Assembly: GCF_022213065.1 (NCBI RefSeq)
Contig: NZ_JAKLJA010000028.1
Span: 1 to 64,000, forward strand
From: Paraburkholderia tagetis
GTDB taxonomy: Bacteria > Pseudomonadota > Gammaproteobacteria > Burkholderiales > Burkholderiaceae
DNA: 64,000 bases
Direction of reading: 5' to 3'
Under the pieces are notes generated by a model, which did not search any database, had not been told where the DNA came from, and worked only from the letters and a program-made list of their open reading frames with translations. This document shows positions 10,937-19,623 of the stretch, one piece after another. Position numbers and translations under genes: made by a program. The number at the start of each line of letters is the position of its first letter. Within the stretch, counting starts at the first letter, position 1.

Positions 10937-11751
10937 CGGCTGGCTCCCGTTGCGCCTTTGCGCATGCTGTCCTGCCCGTCCCGCGCCCCGGCGGGCGCAT
11001 TCGTCGACCAGTGCGAGATCCACGAGGCGATGCCGTTCAGGTCGTGGGCGGTCTGCGAGGCGGGCGCGCTCATGCAGAAGTTCGCGCCACCCGCGAGCGC
11101 GGCGGGCACGCCCGTATCCGCATGCACGAGATACGGCAGCATGGCGGGGCCCAGGCGCGCGCGCAGCAGCGCGACGAGATCGGTGTGCAGCGGCCGCGCG
11201 GGCACCACGCCATTGGCGACGAACACGGCACGCTTGCCCGCGCGCGCGAGCGCCGCGGCGAAACGCGGCAGTGTCGCGCAGGTGGTGGCGTCGGGCGTGA
11301 GCACGCCGAGCACGAGATCGGCGGCATCGATTGCCTGGCGCGCGTGCGGCGAAGGCCAGGGCGCGGCATCGATGAGCGCAATGGCGTGCGCCGGGAGGTC
11401 CACACGCGCGAGGCGCTCGCGCAGCCAGTAGCGATGAGCGGCGAGGTGCGTTGCGCTGTCGTCGTCTTCTTCTTGCGGCGCGCTGCCCCAGGGGAGCACG
11501 AGCACGCCGTCGTCGCTTTGCAGCGCGGCGCGGGCCCAGCCGTCGCCGGTGGGGTTCGCGTTATGCAGATCGGTAACGAGACCTTCGCGCGCGCTCTCGC
11601 GCAGGCCGAAATGCAGCGCCAGCACGTTGCGGGGATCGCATTCGACGGCGAGCGCCGCGTGCTCGCGCGCGGCAAGAAGGCTCGCGAGCGCGGCGGTGAG
11701 CGTCGAGCGGCCCGCGCCGCCCACGGCGGAGACGATCGCGATAGTCCTCAT
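10933..11751 (-). CDS. bcsQ: BcsQ/YhjQ, MinD-like ATPase of cellulose synthesis
   Basis: 272 residues from ATG 11751; the start is fixed by an ATGA overlap with the bcsF stop and by MRTIAIVSAVGGAGRST at the N-terminus. This is a deviant Walker A loop of the ParA/MinD superfamily in which the expected Lys before the Thr/Ser is Arg; E. coli BcsQ also departs from the canonical motif (RGGVGTTT). A Walker B-like strand follows (AIALIDAAPW). BcsQ positions or assembles the synthase at the cell pole in E. coli. It overlaps bcsF upstream and bcsA downstream, both by four bases. Confidence 0.88.
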   Translation of the reverse strand: MRTIAIVSAVGGAGRSTLTAALASLLAAREHAALAVECDPRNVLALHFGLRESAREGLVTDLHNANPTGDGWARAALQSDDGVLVLPWGSAPQEEDDDSATHLAAHRYWLRERLARVDLPAHAIALIDAAPWPSPHARQAIDAADLVLGVLTPDATTCATLPRFAAALARAGKRAVFVANGVVPARPLHTDLVALLRARLGPAMLPYLVHADTGVPAALAGGANFCMSAPASQTAHDLNGIASWISHWSTNAPAGARDGQDSMRKGATGASR

Positions 11752-12023
11752 GAGCGGGGCTCCGCAAGGTTGTCCGCCGCGGCGGGAGCGGTGGGCGAGG
11801 TGTGGGCGTGGGGCACGGCCGAAGGCCGCCGCATCACGACATCGGTACGGCGCTTGCCGCGAATCACGAGCGCGCCCAGTTGCGGCGGCAATTCGAGCGG
11901 CCGGGCCCTCGCGGGCTTGGCCCAGTTGGGCACGAAGCGTCCGAGGCGCAGCCGCCACGCGAGCCACCAGAGCGGCGCAGCGAGGATCAGCCCCCAGACG
12001 AAATAGCCGAGGAAGGTGTTCAT
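11748..12023 (-). CDS. bcsF: BcsF-like membrane protein
   Basis: 91 residues. One N-terminal membrane helix (FLGYFVWGLILAAPLWWLAW) is followed by a basic, Pro-rich cytosolic tail, the same design as the 63-residue E. coli BcsF, which recruits BcsE to the membrane. The tail is longer here. The start ATG lies at the end of an 83-bp tandem repeat and overlaps the stop of a potential 28-codon frame (see the repeat entry). It ends in ATGA overlap with bcsQ. Confidence 0.78.
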   Translation of the reverse strand: MNTFLGYFVWGLILAAPLWWLAWRLRLGRFVPNWAKPARARPLELPPQLGALVIRGKRRTDVVMRRPSAVPHAHTSPTAPAAADNLAEPRS

Positions 12024-12185
12024 GTCAGTCTCCGCCGGGCCGCCCCAAGGAGACTGACGGCCCCCTCGGGGGGCAGCGAACGCGGTGAGCGTGGGGGTCG
12101 TTTCATGTCAGTCTCCGCCGGGCCGCCCCAAGGAGGCTGACGGCCCCCTCGGGGGGCAGCGAACATAGTGAGCGTGGGGTCATTT
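12021..12185. repeat. Tandem 83/82-bp repeat between bcsE and bcsF
   Basis: Unit 1 spans 12021-12103 and unit 2 spans 12104-12185; they differ at a handful of positions and by one base. Each unit contains the palindrome GGCCCCCTCGGGGGG and an outer inverted pair GTCAGTCTCC / GGAGACTGAC. On the minus strand an ATG at 12106 opens a 28-codon frame through unit 1 whose TGA overlaps the bcsF ATG. Similar CCCCTCGGGGG-type palindromes are, to my knowledge, common between genes in Burkholderiales. Confidence 0.93.
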
Positions 12186-14096
12186 CATTCTCTTGAGCGG
12201 CAGCGACACCGGGCGCGGCTCGGCGCGCGGCGCCTTGCTACCGCCCGCTTGCCACGCGATGGGTGCAAGCGTCGCGGCAGCGGGCAGCGTCGGCAGCAGA
12301 CCGCCGGTTCGAGGCGCGTCGTCCGGCGCGGCGCTATTGCTGTTGCCGTTGCCGGCGGGCGCGCGAGCCTCCGACGCGGGCGTCGCCTGCGGTGCAGCCG
12401 GTGAATGCGGCGCGTTCAGCGCGAGCCAGCCCGAGTAGTCGGGCGGCGTTTGCGTCTCGATCTCGTCGGTCAGCGTCTCGAGCAGCGCCGTGATCGAGTT
12501 CGGATCGCCGCAGCGCTGCTCGCCCTGGAAGAGTTCGGCGAGCGGGCGCTTGAACACGCGCTGGAGCACCGCGTCGGCGTCGCCGATGCGGCAGGCGAAG
12601 AAGAACACGTAGAGGCTGTCGCCCGCCGCGCTCATGATGTCGCCTGCGCGCCGCTGCACACAGGCCTTGAGCGCGTCCACATGGGCCACGTCGGACATCA
12701 GCGCGAGGCGGATCAGCACGCTCGGCAACTGGATCACCCGGCTGCGCTCCACGGCGGCGCCCACGAGCTCGACGAAGCGCGCCGCACCGACGTAGCCGGT
12801 CTCCTCGCCGTGCATCACGCCGGCGAGCGCCTGGCGGTAGTCGGCGGGCACGGGCCGCGAGTACACCTGGCCTTGCAGGCTCTCGACGATCGCCTCCACC
12901 TGCGAGAGCGTCGTGTGGCGCGGCACCACGCGGTTCGCGCCCAGATTGAGCATGAGCGATTCGTAGCGCAACGCCACCATTTCCTCGCGCACGATGATCT
13001 TGAGCGCGTTGCCGCATTGCAGCCGCAGCGTGTGCACCTGCCCGGCGAGCGCTTCGAGCTGGCGGCTCGCGCCGAATTCGAGGATCACCGTGGCGGCGAC
13101 AGCGGTGCGCGCGGCGACCAGCGCGGCTTCGTTGTCGTCGACCACTTGCCAGCTGGGCGGCAGCGCGCGCTCGTTGAGCACGGCGTCGCGCGAGACGATC
13201 ACGCGGCCCTCGTCGGGCGCGAGCAGACCCACTTCGCCGGGCGAGCGCTCGAAGGTGCCGCCCGGGTTCGTGATCATGAGTCGATGATCGATGGCCGCGA
13301 AGCGCAGCGGCAGCGACTGGCTGCCGAGTACGGCAACGCCTGAACGCCAGAACGCCACTTCCCAATGGAACTGGCCCTGCGTTTGCAGCAGCTGCGCGGC
13401 GCCGGCAAAGCGCGCCTGGAAGGCGGCGAGTCCGGACTGCTCCTCACTGAGGCCTGGCGGCTCGGCCAGCAGCAGCACGCCGTGGCGGTGCTGCGTGCAC
13501 CAGTTCGCGAGCTGCGCGCCCTGGCGCGCGAGCGTGGCGGGGTCGTGCCAGGCGAAGAAGGCCTCGGCGCCTTCGATGTAGAACTGGCTCGCGGGCGCCG
13601 CGCACCGGTTGGCAAGCGCGTCGAGCGCCTCGATCAGCACCTGCGTACCGTCGCGCTCCGGCAGTGGCGTGAGCGAACAGACGTTGGCCCAGTGATGCGT
13701 CGCGCCGGGACGGTCGATGTCGATGCCGTGATCGCGCAGCGTGGCCACGATGCTCGCGCCGTCACGCGTGGAGAGCACCGTCGCGGGGCCTTCGAGCGCG
13801 GCGGCGGCGGTTTGCCAGAAGAGCGCGTCGCGCGCGGGTGACGCGCTGGCATAGACCACATGCACCTGGCCCGAGCCGAGCGCGGCGAGCGCGGGCGGCA
13901 GGCCTTCGATGGCGAGCGGTGCGCGCTGCGAGAGGCGCGCGAGCAGCGACGGGTGCGGCTCGCGGCCGGCGCTGGCGCCGGTACTGATACCGGCAGCGGG
14001 CGCAGCCGCACGGGCGTCAGCGGGCCGCCGCGTGGACTGCACGGGCTTCGTGGGCTGCGCCGGTTCGGACACAGGGTCGCGTGCGGGCTCGTTCAT
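12180..14096 (-). CDS. bcsE: BcsE, c-di-GMP-binding cellulose regulator
   Basis: 638 residues. After a Pro/Ala-rich N-terminus the protein matches the BcsE family: a degenerate RecA-like domain (HVVYASASPARDALFWQ; HGVLLLAEPPG), a receiver-like middle part and the C-terminal GIL domain, in which RRAGD near residue 480 fits the RxGD c-di-GMP-binding motif. BcsE raises cellulose output by binding c-di-GMP next to BcsA's PilZ domain and docks on BcsF. The C-terminal 80 residues are low-complexity Ala/Pro-rich. Its stop codon lies inside unit 2 of the tandem repeat. In E. coli bcsE, F and G form a separate divergent operon. Confidence 0.9.
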   Translation of the reverse strand: MNEPARDPVSEPAQPTKPVQSTRRPADARAAAPAAGISTGASAGREPHPSLLARLSQRAPLAIEGLPPALAALGSGQVHVVYASASPARDALFWQTAAAALEGPATVLSTRDGASIVATLRDHGIDIDRPGATHHWANVCSLTPLPERDGTQVLIEALDALANRCAAPASQFYIEGAEAFFAWHDPATLARQGAQLANWCTQHRHGVLLLAEPPGLSEEQSGLAAFQARFAGAAQLLQTQGQFHWEVAFWRSGVAVLGSQSLPLRFAAIDHRLMITNPGGTFERSPGEVGLLAPDEGRVIVSRDAVLNERALPPSWQVVDDNEAALVAARTAVAATVILEFGASRQLEALAGQVHTLRLQCGNALKIIVREEMVALRYESLMLNLGANRVVPRHTTLSQVEAIVESLQGQVYSRPVPADYRQALAGVMHGEETGYVGAARFVELVGAAVERSRVIQLPSVLIRLALMSDVAHVDALKACVQRRAGDIMSAAGDSLYVFFFACRIGDADAVLQRVFKRPLAELFQGEQRCGDPNSITALLETLTDEIETQTPPDYSGWLALNAPHSPAAPQATPASEARAPAGNGNSNSAAPDDAPRTGGLLPTLPAAATLAPIAWQAGGSKAPRAEPRPVSLPLKRMK

Positions 14097-14138
14097 CGTC
14101 GGGTCTCGGGCAGCGCGGTTGGCGTCGAAAGCTTCATG

Positions 14139-17100
14139 TCAATAATCCGGGTAGGGCCTCACCGGCGTTGGCGGGTAAGGTACCGGGCCATGCTGCGGCG
14201 AGAAGAAGTAGCGCAGATACACGAGGCCCACGTTCGGTGCGTAATCGCGCGAGCGGTCGAGCCGGAAGCGGCCGCCCGCCACGAAATGCGGCGTGACGCG
14301 GTATTCGAGCGCCGCTTCGACGGCGTAGCTGAAGCCGCCGCCCGAGCCGCCGCCGAAGTACGGATTGCCGGCCATGGCCTGCAAATCCGGGCGCGTGGGG
14401 AAGAACGGCGAGCGGTCCTCGTTCGTCAACGACATGCCGACACTGCCGTCGATCTCCCACGAGAGCCTTTTGTAGCGGCCTTTCCAGTCGAGCGGGATGC
14501 CGACCGAGAAGTAACGCTGCGGGCTGTAATAGCCGCCGTTGCCGAACGTGTAGAAGTGCTCGTTCTTCGAGTATTGCCAGTAGTTGAGCGTGAGGCCGCT
14601 CGACACGTCCTGGTCGGGCCGCTTCCAGACCGTCCAGCCGTAGCCGCTGCGCACCTTGAACTCCTGGTTGGTCGGCACGTTCGAGCCGGTGAGCAGGCCG
14701 AAGCCCACGCTCGTGAAGAGCGTGCCGGGCCCGAAGTCGTGCGCGCCGCGCAGTGTGGCGCTGTTGCGCACCACGCCGCCCCAGGTCTCGCCGGTGACCG
14801 GATCGCGCCCACCCGCCCAGGACACGAGGCTGCTCGTCATGGCGCGGCGCGAGACATCGAAGGACACCGAAGCGCGCGGGAAGTCGTAGCGATACAGGAA
14901 GCCGCCCAGCACGCTCGTGATCGGGAAGCCGAGCGGCGTGGAGCCGATATCGGCGCGCCAACTGGTGTTCGCGCGGCTGTACTCGTAGCCCGCCGCGAGC
15001 GCGACGCCCGTGGCGGTCTCGTTGATCGCGGGAATATTGGCGTTGCCGAGCGCCGGAGCCTTGCCGTAGTCGTAGATGCCCTCGCTTCCCGCGGGCAGTG
15101 TGCCGGCGTTCAGGTAGACCGTATCGGCGTGGAAGAAATAGTGGCCCGTGTAGCCATTCGGAACGCGCACGTAGAGCGGAATTTCCGTGGCGTGCAGCTC
15201 CGAGATGCCGGAGTCGCCCGAGAGGTTCGACTGATACCACTCGGTCGCGACCTGCCCCTGGCGGCGGTCCTGGAGCCCCTGGAGCGCGCGGCCAGCGGAG
15301 GTGAGGCCGTCGGCGCCCGGCTGCTCGCCCGCGGCCCGCTCCTGTGCGAGCGAGCCGCGGTAGAGATTCGCGGCGTCGTCGTAGTCGCCGCGCGACTGCG
15401 CCACGCGCCCGGTCTGGGTGGTGACGTCGGAGCGCTCGGGGTAGCGCGCGCGCAGCGGGTCGACCACGTCCTGCGCCTCCTGGTCGAGCCCCTGCGCCGT
15501 GAAGCGCCGCGCGATTGCCAGGCGCGTGTCCACATCGTCGGCGGGAGTGTCGGCCAGTACATCGCGCACCATCGCGGCGGCCTCCCCGTCGCGGCCCATG
15601 CGCTCCAGCATGCGCGCCACCGTGAGGCGCGCATCGGCGTCGCCGGGCTGTTGCGCCAGCACCCGTTGCGCGGCCGCCATCGCGCCTTTGTAGTCGCCCT
15701 TCGCTTCGAGCAGGTCGGCTTGCTCCAGCAGCCAGCGGCGGTTCGACTTGAGCCGCCCGGGCACGGCGTCGAGCGTGCGATGCGCGCTCGCGAGGTTGCC
15801 GCTTTCGATCTGCCGGTCGGTCGCGCGCACGGCGAGGCGCAGTTCCTGGTCGTCGAGATTCGTGCGCTCTTCATCGGTGAGGCCGGGGCGTGCGCGCGTG
15901 GCGTCGATCCACCTGGCCCAGTCGTCGTCGCGATTGGCGGCGGCGAGCAGCTCGCCATAGCGCACGCGCGCGCCGTTGGCCGCCGGGTCGTCGGGGTGCG
16001 CCGCGAGCCAGTCCTGCACGAGCGCGAGACCCTTGTCCGTTGCGCCGATGGCGATCCATTCGCGCCCCACCGAGGCCAGCATCTGCGGGTCGTTGGCCGC
16101 GCCGGCGTCGGCGGCGGCGGCATCGAGTGCGGCGCGGGCCTCGTCGTTCTGGCCTTGCGCGATCAGCCGGCGCGCCTCGCCGAGCTTTTTCTGCGCCGCG
16201 AGACTGCCCATCAGGCTGCGCATGCCGGCACTGCGCCCGGCGGCCGGCACGGCGTCGAGCTGGGCGGCGGCGCCGTCCACGTCGTCGACGGAATTCAGAT
16301 AGAGCGCCGTGGCGTAGCGCATGTCGGGTGACGGCGAGACCTTCAGGCCGTCGTCCACCACGTCGCGGCCCAGCTTGGGCAGCCCGAGATCGCGGTACAG
16401 GCGCGCGAGCGTGAAGCGCGTCCAGGCGTCGTCGGGCGTGAGGCGCACCGCGTCTTCGAGCTTGGCGATGGCCGGGCTCTTGCGGTTCTCGGCCAGCAAC
16501 TGGTCGGCCTGGATCGAGAGCAGCTCGGCGTGCAGGCGCTTGAGTTCCGCCGTGGAGCCCGCGAGGCGCGGCGCCGTGGCGGAGATCAGCGGGCCGATCT
16601 CGCTGTCACGATGCGTGGCGCGCAGCACGGTCACGAGGCTGCGCAGCGCGTCGATGTCGGGCGTTTTCGCCTCGACGAGCGGGCGCAGCACGGCTTCGGC
16701 CTCGGCCCACTTCTTCTGCGCGATGAGCGAGTCGGCCAGGATGCGCGAGGCGTCGGCGTTGCCCGGATCGAGCTTGAGCGCTTCGCGCGCGAGCGTCTCG
16801 GCCTCTTCAGGCTTGCCCTGGCTGTTGGCCGCGCGCGCCTTCGAAAGGGTGCCCCAGATCGCGGCCGTCTTTTCGAGACTGCGCCACTTGCCGGCGTTGT
16901 CGGGGTCGAGCGTGATTGCGCGCGCAAACCATGCGCGCGCCTCGTCGTGGCGGCCTTCGCGCAGGCGCACGAGGCCGAGCGCGCCGAGCGTCGCGCCGTC
17001 GTTCGGGTTCGCGCGCTGGGCCGCTTGCAGCGAGGCTTCGGCATCGTCGAGATCGCCGCGCTGCAGTTGCGCGAGGCCGCGGTTGCGTGCGGCCGCGCCG

Positions 17101-18206
17101 GGGCCGGCCAGGCGCGCGCGTGCCGTGGTGGCGGCGTTGCCCGAAGCATTGCGCGAGGCGATGCTCGCTGGCGGCACGTAGCTTCTGCCGCTGGCCGCCG
17201 CCGCGTTGGCCTGCGCCACGGCTTTCGGCCCGAGCTTCTGCGCGAGGTCGGCGACAGTTTGCTGGGCGTCGGTGTCGTCGGGCACTTCCTGGAGATAGCG
17301 CTGATACCAGACGTAGTAGGCCGGGTCGTCGCGGCCCGCGCTGTTGAGCGCGCTGCGCCAGTCTTCGAGTGCGCGCGCCCGGTTGCTGTCCTGGCGCCGA
17401 TAGACGCCGTAGATCAGATTCAGGCCTTCGATGCGCGTGCCGGGGCGGTCGGTGAGCAGGTCGCCCAGTGTCAGCGCGGCGACGGTATCGTTCGGGTTCT
17501 GCTTCACGCGCGCCCGCAGCTCGCTGATGGCCTGCACGCGGCCGTGGTCCGTGCCGGCAATGATGCGGTAGTAGTCGCGCGCGAGGTCGCCACTGGGCGC
17601 ACCGTGCGGGAACAGTTTCCTCATGCGAGCCGCGGCTTCCTCGCTCTTGCCCGCGCTGGAGAGCAGGCGGATCTGTGCAAGCTCGTTGCGGTCGGTCGTG
17701 GCGAGACGGTATGCGTCGGCGAGTTCCTGGGTCGGGCTTGCGTTGGGCGCGGTTTTTCTCAGTTGCGCGAGGATCTTGGCCGCTTGTGCCGTGTGGTTCG
17801 AGCGCAGCTCGATCTGGCCCATGAGCGCGAGCGCGTCGACCTGCTGCGGATCGAACAGCAGCGCTTTCTGCACGAGGCCGCTGGCGACGTCGGGGCGGTT
17901 CTTCGCCATCCACATGCGCGCCGCCGAAAGCAACTGCGCGGCCTGCGCGTTGGGCGCGGCCGCGTTCGCGGCAGGTTGCGGAGTGTTTTGCGCGCCTGCT
18001 GCGTTCTGCGCTCCCGGAGCGTTTTGTGCGCGCGCGAAACATGGCAGCGCCGCGATCAGGAGCGCGAGCAGCGGCGTGAGGCGCGGGTTGAAGCGCGGGC
18101 CGGAGTGCGGACTGAAGCGCCGACTGAAGCGCGAGGTCAAGCGCGCGCTCGGGCGCGGTGCGCCTGCGTATTCGTTCAACGTGGCGCCGGGCATCGGGTC
18201 GTCCAT
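14139..18206 (-). CDS. bcsC: BcsC, outer-membrane cellulose exporter with TPR repeats
   Basis: 1355 residues from ATG 18206 (MDDPMPGATL; a second ATG at 18194), overlapping the end of bcsZ by about 30 bases. A signal peptide (LLALLIAALPCFARAQ) is preceded by an unusually long Arg-rich n-region. Many TPR units span roughly residues 80-980 (for example GALGLVRLREGRHDEARAWF), and the C-terminal third matches the BcsC beta-barrel domain, ending in the aromatic-rich PYPPTPVRPYPDY. It forms the periplasmic scaffold and outer-membrane pore. At 1355 residues it is longer than the 1157 of E. coli, mainly in the TPR part. Confidence 0.94.
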   Translation of the reverse strand: MDDPMPGATLNEYAGAPRPSARLTSRFSRRFSPHSGPRFNPRLTPLLALLIAALPCFARAQNAPGAQNAAGAQNTPQPAANAAAPNAQAAQLLSAARMWMAKNRPDVASGLVQKALLFDPQQVDALALMGQIELRSNHTAQAAKILAQLRKTAPNASPTQELADAYRLATTDRNELAQIRLLSSAGKSEEAAARMRKLFPHGAPSGDLARDYYRIIAGTDHGRVQAISELRARVKQNPNDTVAALTLGDLLTDRPGTRIEGLNLIYGVYRRQDSNRARALEDWRSALNSAGRDDPAYYVWYQRYLQEVPDDTDAQQTVADLAQKLGPKAVAQANAAAASGRSYVPPASIASRNASGNAATTARARLAGPGAAARNRGLAQLQRGDLDDAEASLQAAQRANPNDGATLGALGLVRLREGRHDEARAWFARAITLDPDNAGKWRSLEKTAAIWGTLSKARAANSQGKPEEAETLAREALKLDPGNADASRILADSLIAQKKWAEAEAVLRPLVEAKTPDIDALRSLVTVLRATHRDSEIGPLISATAPRLAGSTAELKRLHAELLSIQADQLLAENRKSPAIAKLEDAVRLTPDDAWTRFTLARLYRDLGLPKLGRDVVDDGLKVSPSPDMRYATALYLNSVDDVDGAAAQLDAVPAAGRSAGMRSLMGSLAAQKKLGEARRLIAQGQNDEARAALDAAAADAGAANDPQMLASVGREWIAIGATDKGLALVQDWLAAHPDDPAANGARVRYGELLAAANRDDDWARWIDATRARPGLTDEERTNLDDQELRLAVRATDRQIESGNLASAHRTLDAVPGRLKSNRRWLLEQADLLEAKGDYKGAMAAAQRVLAQQPGDADARLTVARMLERMGRDGEAAAMVRDVLADTPADDVDTRLAIARRFTAQGLDQEAQDVVDPLRARYPERSDVTTQTGRVAQSRGDYDDAANLYRGSLAQERAAGEQPGADGLTSAGRALQGLQDRRQGQVATEWYQSNLSGDSGISELHATEIPLYVRVPNGYTGHYFFHADTVYLNAGTLPAGSEGIYDYGKAPALGNANIPAINETATGVALAAGYEYSRANTSWRADIGSTPLGFPITSVLGGFLYRYDFPRASVSFDVSRRAMTSSLVSWAGGRDPVTGETWGGVVRNSATLRGAHDFGPGTLFTSVGFGLLTGSNVPTNQEFKVRSGYGWTVWKRPDQDVSSGLTLNYWQYSKNEHFYTFGNGGYYSPQRYFSVGIPLDWKGRYKRLSWEIDGSVGMSLTNEDRSPFFPTRPDLQAMAGNPYFGGGSGGGFSYAVEAALEYRVTPHFVAGGRFRLDRSRDYAPNVGLVYLRYFFSPQHGPVPYPPTPVRPYPDY

Positions 18207-19621
18207 GCGGGCGCGACGCGGCCTTGCGCGTCGAAGTGGTAGAGGCCTTGCATATAGCCGAGGCCGAACAGCATCAGCACGCTGCTGTAGTAGCCGGGCG
18301 GCGACTTCTGCGCGAGCGTGCGGCTGCGCGCGACCTGTGCGTCGGCGAGGTCGGTGCGGCCCAGCGCGGAAAGATACGGCGCGAGCGCCGCCGAGAAACC
18401 GCCGTTGCCTTCGTTCGGACCCGGCGCGCCGCTCTGCGTGTCCACGCGCTCGGGCGGGAAGCCGTGCGCGGCCACGAACGCCGAGAGCGGCGCGAAGGTG
18501 GCGAGCGTGGCGCTGCGCAATGGATCGTCGCTGGCGAGCATGCCCGCCCACAGATAGACGCGGATGGCGTTGTAGGCGCTTTCGGCGTGGGTCTGCGCGT
18601 CGGGGGCGAAGGCGCCCTTGTTGCCGTTTTGAACTCGATAAACCACCCAGTCCGGCGAGTAGCCGTGCGGTGCCGTGTCGTTCACGAGCTTCGTCGAGCT
18701 GGCGAGCAGCGACCTCCATTCGAGCGCTTCCGGCGCTTGTTGCAGCGCGAGCGCGAAGCGACGCATGAGTTGCAGCGGCACATAACTCGGATTGAGCCGC
18801 CACGTGTTCTTATCGAGCTTGAAGCCCGCTGGCCCCGGCAGCACCGTGCGGCCGAGCCCCGGCAGATCGGCGCTCTCCTGGCGCACCACGTTGCGCGCGA
18901 CCAGCATGCCGAGCGCGGTATAGCGGCGCACGTTCCAGAGACGTCCCGCTTCGAGCAGCGAGTAGGCGATCCAGAGGTCGGCGTCGCTGGCGGAGCTCGT
19001 GTCGATCACGCCCCACGCGGGCTTGGGCGCGGGCGCGCCGCTCGCAGCGCTTGCCGCCGGGCTTGTGGAGGCGCCGGATGCGCCGGATGTGCCGGATGCA
19101 GCGAATGTGCCGGATGCGGGCAAAGCCGCGCCATCCTCGCCGATATCGGTGCGCCCCCAGATCCACGCGGGCAGATGCGTGGCGAGATCGCCTTGGGCGA
19201 GATTGTTCTCGGTCCACGCGAGGATCTTGTCGAAGCTCGCGCGGTCGTTCGCGACGAGCGCGAAGAACAGCGCGTAGGACTGGCCCTCGGACACGGTGAC
19301 CTGGCGCGGCGTGCTCGCGTCGATGACGCGGCCATCGGCGCTCAGCAGATCGTGTTTGAACATGTTCCAGTCGGGCCACGCGCAGGCGGGCGCTTGCGCC
19401 GTTGGGGCTGCCGGCGCTATCGCCGCGCCGCCCGCGCCCGCTTGCGCGGGCGGGCTCGCGGCCTGCGCCGCATCGACGGACAGCAGCGGCGCGAGCACGC
19501 AGGCGCCGGCCGCGAGCCAGCGCGCGAGGCGCGGCGCACGGCGGGACACGAGGCGGGACACGCGGGGAGCCGCGCATTGAGCCGCGCGGGAGGCCGTGCG
19601 GTGGGCCAATAAGCCGTGCAT
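18176..19621 (-). CDS. bcsZ: BcsZ endo-beta-1,4-glucanase, GH8 family
   Basis: 481 residues from ATG 19621, two bases after the bcsB stop codon. An Arg-rich signal peptide ends near VDAAQAAS. The GH8 core shows VSEGQSYALFFALV with the predicted acid Glu, LPAWIWGRTD, and ASDADLWIAYSLLEAGRLW. Between these last two lies an insertion of about 40 residues of Ala/Ser/Gly (ASGTFAASGTSGASGAST...), encoded by imperfect 9-bp DNA repeats near 19060-19120, that I do not expect in the family. BcsZ trims periplasmic glucan chains. Confidence 0.93.
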   Translation of the reverse strand: MHGLLAHRTASRAAQCAAPRVSRLVSRRAPRLARWLAAGACVLAPLLSVDAAQAASPPAQAGAGGAAIAPAAPTAQAPACAWPDWNMFKHDLLSADGRVIDASTPRQVTVSEGQSYALFFALVANDRASFDKILAWTENNLAQGDLATHLPAWIWGRTDIGEDGAALPASGTFAASGTSGASGASTSPAASAASGAPAPKPAWGVIDTSSASDADLWIAYSLLEAGRLWNVRRYTALGMLVARNVVRQESADLPGLGRTVLPGPAGFKLDKNTWRLNPSYVPLQLMRRFALALQQAPEALEWRSLLASSTKLVNDTAPHGYSPDWVVYRVQNGNKGAFAPDAQTHAESAYNAIRVYLWAGMLASDDPLRSATLATFAPLSAFVAAHGFPPERVDTQSGAPGPNEGNGGFSAALAPYLSALGRTDLADAQVARSRTLAQKSPPGYYSSVLMLFGLGYMQGLYHFDAQGRVAPAWTTRCPAPR

Positions 19622-19623
19622 CG

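Noticed and set aside
13860..16331. Long plus-strand frame opposite bcsC and bcsE (823 codons)
   Set aside because: Antisense shadow of strongly supported genes; no ribosome binding site or motif.
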